A DNA stretch of 64,000 bases from Stenogyne calaminthoides (taxonomy: Eukaryota > Streptophyta > Magnoliopsida > Lamiales > Lamiaceae), in NCBI GenBank assembly GCA_037126765.1, contig JBBCBC010000024.1, forward strand, positions 19,193,554 to 19,257,553, read 5' to 3'. The notes beneath the pieces are model-generated. The model worked only from the letters and a program-made list of their open reading frames with translations, made no database searches and was not told where the DNA came from. Positions within the stretch are counted from its first letter, which is position 1, and each line of letters starts with the position of its first letter. Made by a program: the position numbers and the translations under genes. Positions 46,118-58,412 of the stretch are shown here, in pieces.

Positions 46118-47740
46118 GAGTGTATTGGTTGTGGAGTCTGTAGGATTTTTTTAGACTTTCAAAGTTCGGGAGTATTCAATTTGAATTTTCAAAAGTCTTT
46201 AAAAAAACTGAGGTATTTAATACGGATTTTAAAAAGTCTTAAAAAATCTTTAGGTATTCAACAGTTTATGGATTTTAATACTTTATGGATTTTTTTATTC
46301 TCTTCCAAAAATATAAATAGATTTCACTCTTCAAAATCTCTTCTAATAACCAGAGATTTCTACAGATTTCTACTTATTCTCTCAGATAACTCCGAAGACG
46401 AAAGGTTAGAAGAAAAACACTTATCAAGACTTTTAAATTTCTAATTACCACGAATTCACTTCTTCTGTCGATTGAAGTTCCGGATTTCCTTTTTCCTTAT
46501 TAATTTTCTAAATTTATTTACCCTTTTTCTGTCAGAACTGTGTTTCTATTTGCTCATGAATTGGAATTAACGGTTGTTTTCTTTGTGATCCGTTTAAGTG
46601 ATTTAATATCCTGCTAGCAAGAAAACTTAATTCATGTCCACACTGTATGTAAATATATGAAATATATGGAGTAATTCCTTTTAAGAAATCGCGAAATCTG
46701 AGTACTCGTTCCACTATAGGGCTTTTTTTTCTTTTTCCTTTTTGGAGGAGGAATCTACTGTGGGTGGGAAGGTTGGCACATGACTCAAAATTTTTAAATA
46801 ATGTTATATAAAAAAGAAATGGGTTTCAAGTGCCTCAAGGTACTACATTTTTAAATAGTAATAAGCTAACTAATTAAAGAAATTATATATTTAAGTAAAT
46901 ATTTTCTAGTGGATTGTGGATTTGCTAATCGACGTCAAATTTTAGCTCCATTACGTGGAGTTCGATATCAACTAAAATATTTTGGTGGTCAAGGTCATCG
47001 CCCCAGAAATGTAAGTGAGTTATTCAATTTTCATCATGCGTCATTAAAAAATGTGATTGAGAGAATTTTTTTGTATTTTCAAATCGCGATTCACAATTTT
47101 CCAAACCGCACCTCCGTTCTCATTTCAAACACAAGTAGAGTTAGTATTAGCTTGTGCTGGATTACACAACTTTCTTCGGAAAGGATGTCGCTCTGATGAA
47201 TTTCCAGTCGAATATGAAGAAGATCAAGATTCACCACATCTCGACATGGAAAAGGAAAATTTTGAATTGCTTTCTCAAAGCCAACTACAACAAAGAACGG
47301 AAACTAATGCATGGAGAACGAGTATTGCTAATGTTATGTGGAAAATGAGGCCGAGGTATAACGGTGATGAAAATGAAGATGATGGGAATGAAGATGAGAA
47401 TAATAATGTATTTTTTTTGGAACTAATGTATTTTTGGTATTTTTTCTAAACAATTTGGATAATTTTTTTTATATATAAGTGTGTTCCATATACATTTGCA
47501 TCAATAGTTCCAGCGCCGGAGTTTATAGAAATCCATGTAAATCAATAAAAAAAATATATTCCACAATCCTGATGAAAATCCATGTAAAATAATAAAAAAA
47601 GTCAATCAAACTCTGCATAAAGTTTATGAATTTTCACAGACTTTTTAAAGTCCAAAAAAATCCAATAGAATCCATGTATATTCCACAGACTTTTTAAAGT
47701 CCAAAAAAATCCAATAGAATCTCAATTGAATACACCCCCC
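46118..47740 (+). mobile_element. Harbinger (PIF-type) element, internally deleted
   Basis: Ends GAGTGTATTGGTTG (left) and CAATTGAATACACCCCCC (right) are inverted and imperfect. The 3-bp duplication TTA is at 46115-46117 and 47741-47743. Subterminal AGACTTTTTAAAGTCCAAAAAAATCC repeats are typical of the family. Length 1623 bp, shorter than autonomous PIF elements. It encodes only a C-terminal transposase fragment; the Myb-like partner ORF is absent. Confidence 0.88.
46909..47449 (+). pseudogene. Harbinger transposase fragment (DDE_Tnp_4 C-terminal part)
   Basis: Begins after a TTTTCTAG that looks like a splice acceptor and reads DCGFANRRQILAPLRGVRYQ, then YFGGQGHRPRNVSELFNFHH and LKNVIERIF. 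A frameshift near 47070-47110 leads into the second frame with CIFKSRFTIFQTAPPFSFQT, LACAGLHNFLRKGCRSDEF and an acidic tail. This is the end of a PIF/Harbinger DDE transposase: the D of DCG and the late E of VIERIF are visible, while the N-terminal half with the first catalytic Asp is missing. Not functional. Confidence 0.88.
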
Positions 47741-47923
47741 TTAATGTGTTGCGGAATGACATGTGGTGTAAATAAGTGTTGTTTGTAAGGAATATTGTTT
47801 TGTAAATAAAGTTAATTTATTTTCCTTTTAAAATATGATCAATCTAAATTATGACGCTTATTTATGGAAAGAGGACAATCAAAATTAGGACGGAGTGAGT
47901 ACTTTAAAACTTCAAATTAAAAA

Positions 47924-48407
47924 AGGCAAAATGCATCTTAAGGTCCCTAAACTATTACTTTTTATTTCAAAAGGTCTCTAAACTATTTTTTTATTTTAAG
48001 AAGTCCTTGAACTATTAATTTTTGTTTTGAAAGGTCCTTAAACTCTTTTTTTGTTTAATGAAGTCACTAAACTATTGATTTTTGTTTCATGTAGTCCCTC
48101 TTGACTATTTTTTTTAATCATCTAACAAAACCATTAAGTAAATACACACATCTTCACTCTCAAAATTGTCAATATTGACCATTGTTTTACTTAATGGTTC
48201 CTTTAGATTATTTAAAAAATTTCGTGAAGAAGGACTGCTTGAAATAAAAATCAATAGTTTAGGGACTTCATTAAACAAAAAAATAGTTTAAGGATCTTTC
48301 GAAATAAAAATTAATAGTTCAGAGACTTCTTAAAATAAATAAAAAATAGTTTATGGACCTTTTGAAACAAAAAGTAATAGTTTAGGGACATAAAGATGCA
48401 TTTTGTC
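47924..48407. mobile_element. Foldback MITE, 484 bp, 9-bp target duplication
   Basis: Almost the whole element is one long inverted repeat. The left arm runs GGCAAAATGCATCTTAAGG, TCCCTAAACTATTAC, TTTATTTCAAAAGG and GAAGTC; the right arm is its reverse complement ending AGATGCATTTTGTC. The turn is near 48110-48230. AATTAAAAA flanks both sides (47915-47923 and 48408-48416). A 9-bp duplication with long terminal repeats suggests a Mutator-type MITE. Confidence 0.85.
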
Positions 48408-48416
48408 AATTAAAAA

Positions 48417-48617
48417 TTTATCATAAAACTAGTAAAAGTATATAGGGTAACTCTCTTGTGAAATATTGTACACTATGAATATGTGCAATACATCATAAAT
48501 AAAGTAATTTAATCAAAAATTCGTGAGCCGAGTCGGACAGGGCGCGGGTCGGGCATGGCGGGCAGATGCAGGCATGGGCTGTGGGTTGTGGGCAGGTTGG
48601 GCGGATTCTGTGATGTT
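48417..48617. other. Spacer with short GC-rich patch
   Basis: AT-rich except 48530-48605, which is rich in GGGC words. No gene seen. Confidence 0.5.
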
Positions 48618-48622
48618 TATAT

Positions 48623-49541
48623 TGTTGGGGAATTAATTGTCTGGATCTATTCGGGGTGAATATTTAAATACAAATTTAATTCTAACAATTATTACTAGCA
48701 TGAATTAATCATATATTATTTCAAATAATAATTCAACAACAAATCATGCATATAAACCAGCCACATAAATCCTATGCATGCGGAATTGCTAGGAGTTTAC
48801 GTGAACTAACCTCTTGAAGTGATAACCATTGAGAAGATGGATATCCCGTTCACACGAACAAACCCAAAGAGCCTTCTCAAGTATTCCCTCGTCCTTGTTC
48901 AACAATCCGGTGGAAGGATGCTCACGAACAATTAATAAAAGGAAAAATAAAAATTATGTTGCACCACATTTGTGGATTTTTAATTTTTCCAACACATGAA
49001 ATTGCACTTGGGATGAAAGATTCATCCCCTATTTATAATAAGGGGTGGTGGCCGATTTTTTTATGAGGAATAAAGATGGAAAAATCTTTTTCTTGATCTC
49101 CAAGAATTCTTGAATATATCTCATATATTTTTTTCTCCATAATTAAAATATTCCACAAAAACCCACCTCCTTATATTTATGGATTTTTCGAGAAATTAAG
49201 GAGTAAGGAACCCAAGATTTGGATCTTCTTGAATTTATGAGATATTCTTGTATTCCAAGAATACATATCTTCCATACTATCTTTTCAAGAAAATCAAGAA
49301 AATCTTTCCTTTCCTTATTTTTCCACAATTTTCAAAATTTCCCAAATAAATAACCAAGTGGGAGATTTCTTGAATTTAATGAGATAATCTTGTATTCCAA
49401 GTATACTTATCTTCATTCCATAACAAAATTCAAAGAAAATCTTTCTCTCCTTTTTATTTATTATTTTCGAAAATAATTAGGAAAATTAGGCAACAATAAT
49501 TTATTTTAAACACATTTTTCTGTTATTGGACTTTATCTTTG
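48623..49541. repeat. Solo LTR of the E3 family, left part
   Basis: Starts TGTTGGGGAATTAATTG and runs colinear with the first half of the E3 LTR. It is cut at the CTTTG duplication (49537-49541). The right part is 58413-59344. The outer duplication TATAT at 48618-48622 and 59345-59349, with no internal domain outside E3, shows a solo LTR of about 1851 bp that later received E3. Confidence 0.92.
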
Positions 49542-51381
49542 TGTTGGGGAATGAGTTGCACAGATCTATTCGGGGTGAATATTTAAATACAAATTTAATT
49601 CATTAATTATTACTAGCATGAATTAATCCTATATTAATTCAAATAATAATTACAACAACATATCATGCATATAAAAAGCCACGTAAAACCTACGCATGCG
49701 AATCTCACGAGTTTACGTGAACGTTACCTCTCGGGATGGCGGTGACTTGGCCGGACGGACTAACCAAAAGGACTTTCCAAGTATTCCTTAGCCCTTGCTC
49801 GACAATCCGGTTGGAAGGATACTCGCGAACAATTAACAAAAAGGAAAAATAAACTTTGTTGCACCACTTTTGTGGATTTGCTAATATTTCCAAAGACATG
49901 GAATTGTACTTGGGAATGAACTAATCATCCCTATTTATAGGATAGGAGGAGCACGAAATTTTGTGAATTTTTCAATGTGGGATAAGACTTTTCTTGGTCA
50001 CCAAGAAATCTTGAATATATCCCATATTTCTTTTCCCATAATTAAAATATTCCACAAAAATCCACCTCCTCTATTATGGAGAATTTTCAAAAAATCTAAG
50101 GTGCAAGAATCCAAGATTTGGATCTTCTTGAATTTATGAGATATTCTTGTATTTCAAGAAATACATATCTTCCATAATATTTTTTCAAGAAAATCAAGAA
50201 AATCTTTCTTGCCCTCTATTTTCCAAAAAATTTCGAAGATCTCTTAATGAATAACCAAGTGGGAGATTTCTTGAATTTAATGAGATAATCTTGTATTCCA
50301 AGAATACATATCTTCATTCCATAACAAAATTCAAAGAAAATCTTTCTCCTCTTTTATTCATAATTTTTTGAATTTAATGAGGAAATATAAGCAACAATAT
50401 TTATTTTATTTTAATCACCTTTTTCGGTTATTGGACTATATGTTGGGCTACTTTTTGGCTTTTAGGAGAATTAAGATTGGACCTTCTAATGGATCTTGAA
50501 TATCTAATATTGAGCCACAATATGATTCAAGCCCATAAATATTAATTAATCCCACTACATAATTAATATTGCACTATCCATCTTAACCCATATTACGATC
50601 AATATGGCTCCCTTTCATTATTTCCGTGTTTAAGATTATCTAGCCCATTAATTAATTCAAGCCACTTGAAATAGCTTTCCATTAATTAATATCTTTTGTC
50701 CTTATTTAGAAATCGGTTCAACATTATTATCCATACCGAAAACAAATTCCACTTGCAAGATTTGGTATGATAAAACTTATGAACCTCCCAAGGGACAAAT
50801 CAAACAAGCGTTTGCACCGCGATTCTTCGTATTAAATCTTAGCAATCACATGTGACCAATAATATTGCCCAAGATAAAATGCGTATTGAATCTCTCTCCG
50901 ATTCGCTACCCATGATAAGTCAAAGCAATAGTTACCAATCCCACGTGATCCTATTTAAGGGACGAAGGTTAAGAAACAACGAACCATCGAGGTCTAATTC
51001 TTCCTTGTTCGATTCAAGAATTTATCCTCCTCAGGGTCCTATTCAACAGATCACCATGCACTAGTGTAATCTCTTGATCAAGACAAACCAATCTGAGCCT
51101 TACACCTAAACCTTTCGCGATGGTTGTTCATTTCCATCTAGGTAAGTGAATTAAGTACTTTTTTAGTTACAAAGGGATCGTTAATTTAATCTTAAATCCG
51201 GTATCACTAAATTAACTCTTGTGTAACACGTCGATTTATTGAAATGATTATGCAAAGAAATATATATAACATTCAATCATATTTAAAGCATTAGTGATAA
51301 ACAATTTATTTCAAAAATAAGTCACGAAATTAGGTTTCGATTATACAAAGTAAAGCATACTTTTCAAAGATAATCCCAACA
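49542..51381 (-). repeat. E3 3' LTR
   Basis: TGTTGGGGAATGAG...ATCCCAACA. Contains several repeats of a TCTTGAATTTATGAGATATTC-type phrase (49200-50300). Confidence 0.95.
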
Positions 51382-51479
51382 ATCTCCCACTTATACTCAA
51401 AGTTTGCTTTTAAGTATACTACAACACGTCTCGAGTAGTCCGTGACATCTAATGTCACCTACACGAACCTAATAATTTC

Positions 51480-53200
51480 TCCCACTTATACTCAAAGCAG
51501 ATTGGCAATGGTCTTGACACCCATTCCACTCACATGTCTCTCGAATGTATTCAGAGGCAGATGCTTTGTGAATGGATCTGCTAGGCTGTCCTCAGACGCT
51601 TTCTTTGCCATATCTATATCTCCTCTCTTAACGATTTCTCGTATAAGATGTCTTTCCTTTAATGTGTTTGTTTGACTCGTGGACTCTTGGTTCTCTTGAA
51701 TTTTAAACGCCCTTTAGCGGATATTGCTAGTCAAATTGAAACACCATCCAAGTCCACTAAGAAGATCTAGAGCTCAATCGGTTCTTTCAACGCTTCTGAA
51801 GACTACTTACCCGAGTCCCATGGTTGAGTCAGTGATGCATTTCTGCTTCACACTCGTCCATTTGATGGCTACACTTCCCAAATGGAAACACACTAACTGA
51901 GGCAGATAATATCTGGAATCTAAATCTGATTGGAAATCCGAGTCCATGTAAATTGATGGGGATTTGAGTATCGACCGATAAATCAACATTCTATCCCGAG
52001 TTCTTTTCGAAACTTCAAATGTTTTTAAGCGTCGTCCATTTGCTTTCCACGAGTTACTCGATATCTTGCTACCATGCCTACTGAAAAGCATATATCCGTC
52101 TCGTACAAAAATGCATACATAAGGTTTCAACCAAGCACAAGGAATACCTTTCATGTCATCTATCCCCTTTTAAGGGAACATTTTCTTGGATAGATGGATT
52201 CAAGTCCGAAAGGTCTTTTCTTGGAATCTTGCATCTTGGTTGTTTCAAAACCGGTGTCTATGTATGAAACTTGCGATAACCCTGACCATCCTTTTCTTGT
52301 GATCTTGATCCCAAGGATGTGTCGGTTTTCCCTAAGTCTTTCATATCAAACTGTTTTTGAAAACCATGCCCTTACGTCTGATCATACCTTCACATCGTTC
52401 CCGATGATCACAATGTGATCTACGTACAGTACTAAGAATACCAATGCAGTTCCGACACGTTTTTATACACACAACTTTCAAACTCGTTTTGATCAAAACC
52501 CATAAGACTTTATAATATGATCAAAACTTTGGTTCCAAGTTCTGGATGCCTGTTTGAGTCCGTAAAATGGACCTCTTGAGCTTTTTACAAACCGGGTGTT
52601 CTTGGCCATTTCAATGAAAAATCGGGGTTTGTTGCATATGGATCTCTTTATCAAGACTTCCGTTAAGGAAAAGGCGTCTTGATATCCATTTGCCGACTCA
52701 AAGTCGAAAATGCTTGAATCGATAAGAGAATACGGATGGACTTAAGCATGGCTATGGGCGAAAAAAGTTTCCATAATCGATCCCATTCTTTAAAGTATAA
52801 CCTTTTCGCCATTAGTCTTGCTTCAAAAGGTTTCAACCTTCCCGTCCGATCCTCTTTTCCTCTTATATACCCACTTGCATCTAATGGGTTTGACCCCATT
52901 AAGTGGTTCGACTAGCTCCCACACTCTATTATGAAAACATAGAACCCACTTCGACTTTCATTGCTGTTTGCCAAGAATGCATCCATATCTTGGAGTGCCT
53001 CGTTATATGTCCATGGGTGCGATTCCGAATCAAGTCCGAGGACTCTCCTATTCCTATGAATCTCTCGGGTAAACAACCCTCCCACTATAACGAGGCTCTG
53101 GTTGTGAAAACGTGTAAACGGTATATCATCTAGTACAACGATCAAGTTTGCCCTCTAAGCTCATTTAAAGGTAATCTCACTTACGGGTTTTCTTTGGTTC
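51480..53200 (-). pseudogene. E3 reverse transcriptase and RNase H, degraded
   Basis: RNase H end at 51720-51480 reads IREIVKRGDIDMAKKAS and LADPFTKHLP in broken frames. RT lies at about 52910-51900; the catalytic box near 52410-52425 reads YVDHIVIIGNDV, so YVDD is changed to YVDH. Frames are interrupted every 60-100 codons and most of the palm is recognisable only by fragments. The element could not reverse-transcribe with this protein. Confidence 0.75.
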
Positions 53201-53406
53201 TATAGTTTTCTCCCAAAATCTAAAGTGGGTGCGGATGTCCACCTTTTGATCTTCTAACTATAGAACATTCACCCCCCCATATCCTACAAAAAAAATTTAA
53301 TTCTGATTTTCCAATTTACCCGTTTCCTTGTCCAACACGTGGGCGGACACCCCAAAGTTCTCATGTGTCTCTTATAGACTTGCGCCCGGTCCACAATTCT
53401 TTGGGG

Positions 53407-54060
53407 TTAAGGGAACCCGATTTGGATAGCACCAAGTTCGAAATGTAAATCAAAAATGTATGACCCCGCGACTTCGGGAAGATCCGTATAACTCATCATT
53501 GATCTAACCATTTCCAAAAGAATTATGTTGCTTATTTCTGCAATCCCCATTTTTGTTGAGGGTTCCGGTGCGATGGTCGGATACAATCCCTTCATCGGAT
53601 AAGTAGTTCAAAAACTCATCGAAAGGTATTCGCTTCCACGATCGGGATCGTAGAGACTTGATACGTTTTTCCATATGATTCTCTGCTTGAGCCTTAAATT
53701 CTTTAGAATTTCTCAAAGGTCTCGATTCATGCTTCATAAGGAAAATGTACCTTGAGTAATCATCAATAAAATTACTCATAACCTCCTCTTTGCTTTGGTT
53801 GACATTTGACTACATACATCTATGTGAACGATCTCTAACACTTCTTTTTTCCCCATTCCCTTGGCTCCAAATGCCATCTTGGTCATATTACCCTCCAAAC
53901 ATGATTCGCGAGGTTGGAATCGATTCAACTTGGAGACGCTCCAATGAACCATCTTTCACCAACCTTTGGATCCTCTTTGGATTTATATGACCTAATCTTA
54001 GATGCCAAAGAAGTGTCTCCGTTCACGTCGATGAACGTTTTCTTTTCTCGAAACATTTGA
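53407..54060 (-). pseudogene. E3 GAG-pre-integrase and integrase, degraded
   Basis: LWHLRLGHINPKRIQRLV (about 54010-53960) is the GAG-pre-integrase zinc region. MSNFIDDYSRYIFLMKHES (53779) and KRIKSLRSRSW with LSDEGIVSDHRTGTLNKNG follow as the integrase core. LLEMVRSMMSYTDLPEV (53540-53480) is the block after the third catalytic acid. The expected LRSD of the second catalytic Asp reads LRSRS, and the frame is shifted twice. Confidence 0.82.
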
Positions 54061-54269
54061 AGTGTTATAGGATACATTTCATGAGTGGTGTGCCTGCAAG
54101 TTAATTTACATAGAGATCATTCAACAACGTTCCATGACAAAGATAAATTTATCAAAAATAAAATTGGTAACAACTTTATTAAAAAAAGTAACCAAAATAT
54201 CCATCATAAAAGTTTAGAAACCGAAAATGAATTCTTTCTAAAATCCGGAACGTAAAGAATATCTCAAAA

Positions 54270-55289
54270 TTAAAATCTTGTCTTCAAAAAGCGGTGCAAC
54301 TTTCCCATTGCTTCACCGCCACTCTCTCGTAGCATCGCCCGGTGTGATGAGGACCTCAAAACCGAGTTCTTAGATCCGAACCCATAATGTGTGAAACAAA
54401 CATGATTAGTGGATCCGTATCCACCACCCATAAAATGGGAGGCATCACGCCCATTAAACAAGTTTCAAACAACTAGTGCGTGAGTATTACCTTTCTTTCC
54501 TTTCCTTTTGGGATCGGAACAGGCTGACCTCGATTGTCCTACTCTCCCGCTTTCCAAAGTTTTCCTCATACTTGATCTCATGCTTCTATTTGATGTTGAG
54601 TCTTCTTGGTTTAACCTTCTTCTCTTTTTCATCATCCTTATCACTACTTGATCTAGGATGAAGAGAAGATTCGTTTCCCCCAAGTTCTTTTCCTCGCTCT
54701 CCATTTCCTTTTCAACCAAAGTCAAAGCATTTATAAGATCCCCCACTTTAAAATCTTGATCTTCCATTAGATACTCAAGATAGCGGTGATTATAGCTCTT
54801 TGGTAAGGATTGGAGAATGAAATCAACCTTAGTGTTGAAGTCATATTTTTTAGCCGAGGATCTCAAGTTCCTCAAAAAGCACCATAACCCTAAAGTTTCT
54901 GCTGCGGTAGTCCCCTTTTCCAATTTTAATCGAGCAATTTCTTGCTTCACACTTTGGATACCCATATGGGTGCGATGTCCTAACATCGCTTCGAGATTCT
55001 TTAAGATGTCTGCGGTGACTCATAATCTTGATGAAGGCGCCTCGATCTCGACATATGTGCGAAATTGTTTCCTTCATCAAACCGTTTGCCAGCTCCCATT
55101 CACCATAAATCATCTCTTCCCATAAACCGGCATCCTTAGTTAGTTTTTCGGGTTTTGGTGAATCAAGTACCCATTCTAAGGTGATGCGGTTAGGGCCATT
55201 TTATTTTGTGTTTCCAACCAAAATAGTTTTCACCAAAAAAGTAAAAGGTCTTTAGGTATATTCGATAGTGGATTAGAAGGTTGCGACAT
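54270..55289 (-). pseudogene. E3 gag, degraded
   Basis: Start near 55289 (MSQPSNPLSNIPKDLL). A WEEMIYGEWELANGLMKETI-like region leads to the open stretch 54986-54465 with MLGHRTHMGIQSV, DFILQSLPKSYNHRYLEYL and a Lys/Arg-rich C-terminus. These are UBN2-type gag features. A region at 54461-54270 may be the decayed knuckle-protease junction. Confidence 0.75.
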
Positions 55290-56590
55290 GATGAACTGAA
55301 ATAAACAATAATATGCATAAGCACAAATATATCACAGGGTTTGATCACATGCCATCATATTTAAAATCTCAAAAAAAATATGAACATGCATCCAACATCT
55401 CAAAATAGTTTAAATAAGCCCGTATTATTTAAACACATTCAAGCGAGTTACAAACAAAACGATTTAAAACCTTTAATATCCAGATTAATAGTTGGCTCCC
55501 ACTTGACCAATATAAAATTGGCGGGGACTTGAGGGAAGTATATGCATATCAATTTTATACCTAAGTAATAACCATGATTAAATACTGAGATTACTATTTA
55601 AAATTTGATCGAGCCTCGTGGGGAGGGTCATCGTCGCCACTAGTAATAACCCACAATCATCCTTTTCGAATTCATTCATGTGAAACCTATCTTTTGACCA
55701 TCCCCCTGGGGAATTTCTCCAAAAGAAATCACAAATAAATAAATCATGGAGGTCAAAATTAATTCAATTTTATTATCCTAATAAAATTGTCAATTAATTA
55801 TTTAAAACATACTTAGTAATTTTGGAGTTGAGATTTTTCAATTTGGCAACCCTCATGCAAACACATTTAAACAAATGAAATAAAGCATAAGATAAAGACA
55901 AATAAACCAAGCAAAAGCGAAAAATAAACATATTGGGCACAAATTATCCAATTGTCATGGTTTGATTTTTCTTGGCTTGATCTTGAAGAAACACGTCTCA
56001 ATTTCTCCCACTCGTTAAGTCTCGAAAAAAATACTTAAATCTCGAACCGCCACGCCAAACATTTCGCGGTGGGATGCACGAATCCGGTGGCGGCAACTTT
56101 AGGGCGACTAAGCGACCTACACTGCCTCACGAAATTACCGGCCCTTTCATTAGGCTGGAGCCGCCTTGTAGCCGTCTGCCCGGCGCCTCCCAACGCCTTT
56201 CGCCCTGCCCGCCCTAAAACTCGCCCATGCGTGCCGGTAGCGCGCCAGCAACGCTGGATTACGGATTTAAGTCCTTTAATTCTTCATCTCTTACGTTCCG
56301 TCATTTACAATTTATTTACAAAAAATAAATAAACCTAGATCTAGACTAGTCTATTACATTGATCAAATCAAACAAATCCTAGTCTACTTGGATTTTCTCA
56401 CGAGGCAAAACAAATCCGAATCAATCAATTAAAAACCACGGTTTATATGCATGCAAAATAAAACATTAAAATCCATGACAATTGGATACCGCAAAAGCAG
56501 ATCTAGCGTTCTACTATCCAATTTCAAATTTAATGTCCGTGAATTAAATTACAATTTAAAAATTCAGAGGCAAGCGATGGCTCGATACGG
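55290..56590 (-). other. E3 leader between 5' LTR and gag
   Basis: No coding support. Mostly AT-rich, with a sharply GC-rich patch at 56045-56255 unlike the rest of the element. Confidence 0.55.
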
Positions 56591-56591
56591 T

Positions 56592-58407
56592 TATTGGGGA
56601 ATGAGTTGCCTGATCTATTCAATATTTAAATACAAATTTAATTCATTAATTATTACTAGCAAGAATTAATCCTATATTAATTCAAATAATAATTACAACA
56701 ACATATCATGCATATAAAAAGCCACGTAAAACCTCGAATCGCGGAATCTCACGAGTTTTACGTGAACGTACCTCTCGGGATGGCGGTGACTTGATCGGAC
56801 GGACTAACCAAAAGGACTTCCCAAGTATTCCCTTAGCCCTTGCTCGACAATCCGGTGGAAGGATACTCGCGAACAATTAACAAAAAGGAAAAAATAAACT
56901 TTGTTGCACCACTTTTGTGGATTTGCTAATATTTCCGGCACATGGAATTGTATTGAGAATGAACTAATCATCCCCTATTTATAGGATAGGAGGACCGCGA
57001 AATTTTGTGAATTTTTCAATGTGGGATAAGACTTTTCTTGGTCACCAAAAATCTTGAATATATCCCATATATTCTCTTTCCCATAATTAAAATATATTCC
57101 ACAAAAAATCCACCTCTCTATTATGGAGAATTTTCGAAAAAAATCTAAGGTGCAAGAATCCAAGATTTGGATCTTCTTGAGTTTATGAGATATTCTTGTA
57201 TTTCAAAAATATATATCTTCCATAATATCTTTTCAAGAAAATCAAGAAAATCTTTCTTGCCCTCTATTTTCCAAAAATTTGAATATCTCTTAATGAATAA
57301 CCAAGTGGGAGATTTCTTGAATTTAATGAGATAATCTTGTATTCCAAGAATACATATCTTCATTCCATAACAAAATTCAAAGAAAATCTTTCTCCTCTTT
57401 TATTCATAATTTTAATTTAATGAGGAAATATAAGCAACAATATTTATTTTATTTTAATCACCTTTTCGGTTATTGGACTATATGTTGGGCTACTTTTCGG
57501 GGGCCTTTAGGAGAATTAAGATTGGACCTTCTAATGGATCTTGAATATCTAATATTGAGCCACAATATAATTCAAGCCCATAAATATTAATTAATCCCAC
57601 TACATAATTAATATTGACTATCCATCTTAACCCATATTACGATCAATATGGCTCCCGGTCATTATTTTCGTGTTTAAGATTATCTAGCCCATTAATTAAT
57701 TCAAGCCATAGCTTTCCATTAATTAATATCTTTTGTCCTTGGTTGAGAAACGGTTCAACATTATTATCCATCTGGGAAACAAATTCCACTTTTTGGTATG
57801 ATAAAACTTATGAACCTCCCAAGGGGGCAAATCAAGCAAACATACTTGCACACGATTCTTCAGATTAAATCTTAGCAATCACATGACCAATAATATTGCC
57901 CAAGATAAAGTGCGTATTGAATCTCTCTACGATTAAATTACCCATGATAAGTCAAAGCAATAGTTACCAATCCCACGTGATCTATTTAAGGGATGAAGGT
58001 TAAGAAACAACGAACCACTTTGGTCTAATTCTTCCTTGTTGATTTGAAGAATTTATCCTCCTGTGGAGTCCTATTCAAATCAAGATCATCTTACAGTGTA
58101 ATCTCTTGGTTAAATAAACCAATCTGAGCCTTACACCTCAACCTTTCACGATGGGTTGTTCATTTCCATCTAGGTCGTGAATTGCGTACTTTTTTAGTTA
58201 CAAAGGGACCGTTAATTTAATCTTACGTGATCCGGTATCACTAAATTAACTACTGATGTAACACGTCGATTTATTGAAAAAGAAAAATATATAACATTCA
58301 ATCATATTTAAAGCATTAGTGATAAACAATTTATTTCAGTAAATAAGTCTGGAAATTCAGTTTCGATTATACAAAGTAAAAGCATACTTTTCAGTATAAT
58401 CCCAACA
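56592..58407 (-). repeat. E3 5' LTR
   Basis: Begins TATTGGGGAATGAG (TG changed to TA) and ends ATCCCAACA. It shows many small indels against the other E3 LTR. Confidence 0.94.
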
Positions 58408-58412
58408 CTTTG

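Larger units (their letters stand above)
45950..47899. mobile_element. Stowaway MITE split by a Harbinger element
   Basis: The left end CCTCCTAATTTTG and right end CAAAATTAGGACGGAGTGAG are inverted, flanked by TA (45948-45949 and 47900-47901). About 168 bp lie left and 157 bp right of the Harbinger insertion. The internal ATAGTATTAAATAGTGTAAA-type words also occur in the Stowaway at 32622-32883, so both belong to one family. Confidence 0.85.
49542..58407 (-). mobile_element. Copia retrotransposon E3 nested in a solo LTR of its own family
   Basis: 3' LTR 49542-51381 (1840 bp), 5' LTR 56592-58407 (1816 bp), target duplication CTTTG at 49537-49541 and 58408-58412. The polypurine tract AAGTGGGAGAT borders the 3' LTR (51382-51392). 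The primer site near 56579-56590 reads GGCTCGATACGG on the plus strand, a damaged GCTCTGATACCA. The internal part is 5.2 kb: gag, GAG-pre-integrase, integrase, RT, RNase H in Copia order on the minus strand. All frames are broken. The RNase H tail (LADPFTK-like, then VSGMGVKTI) differs from E1/E2, so it is another Copia lineage. Confidence 0.94.
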
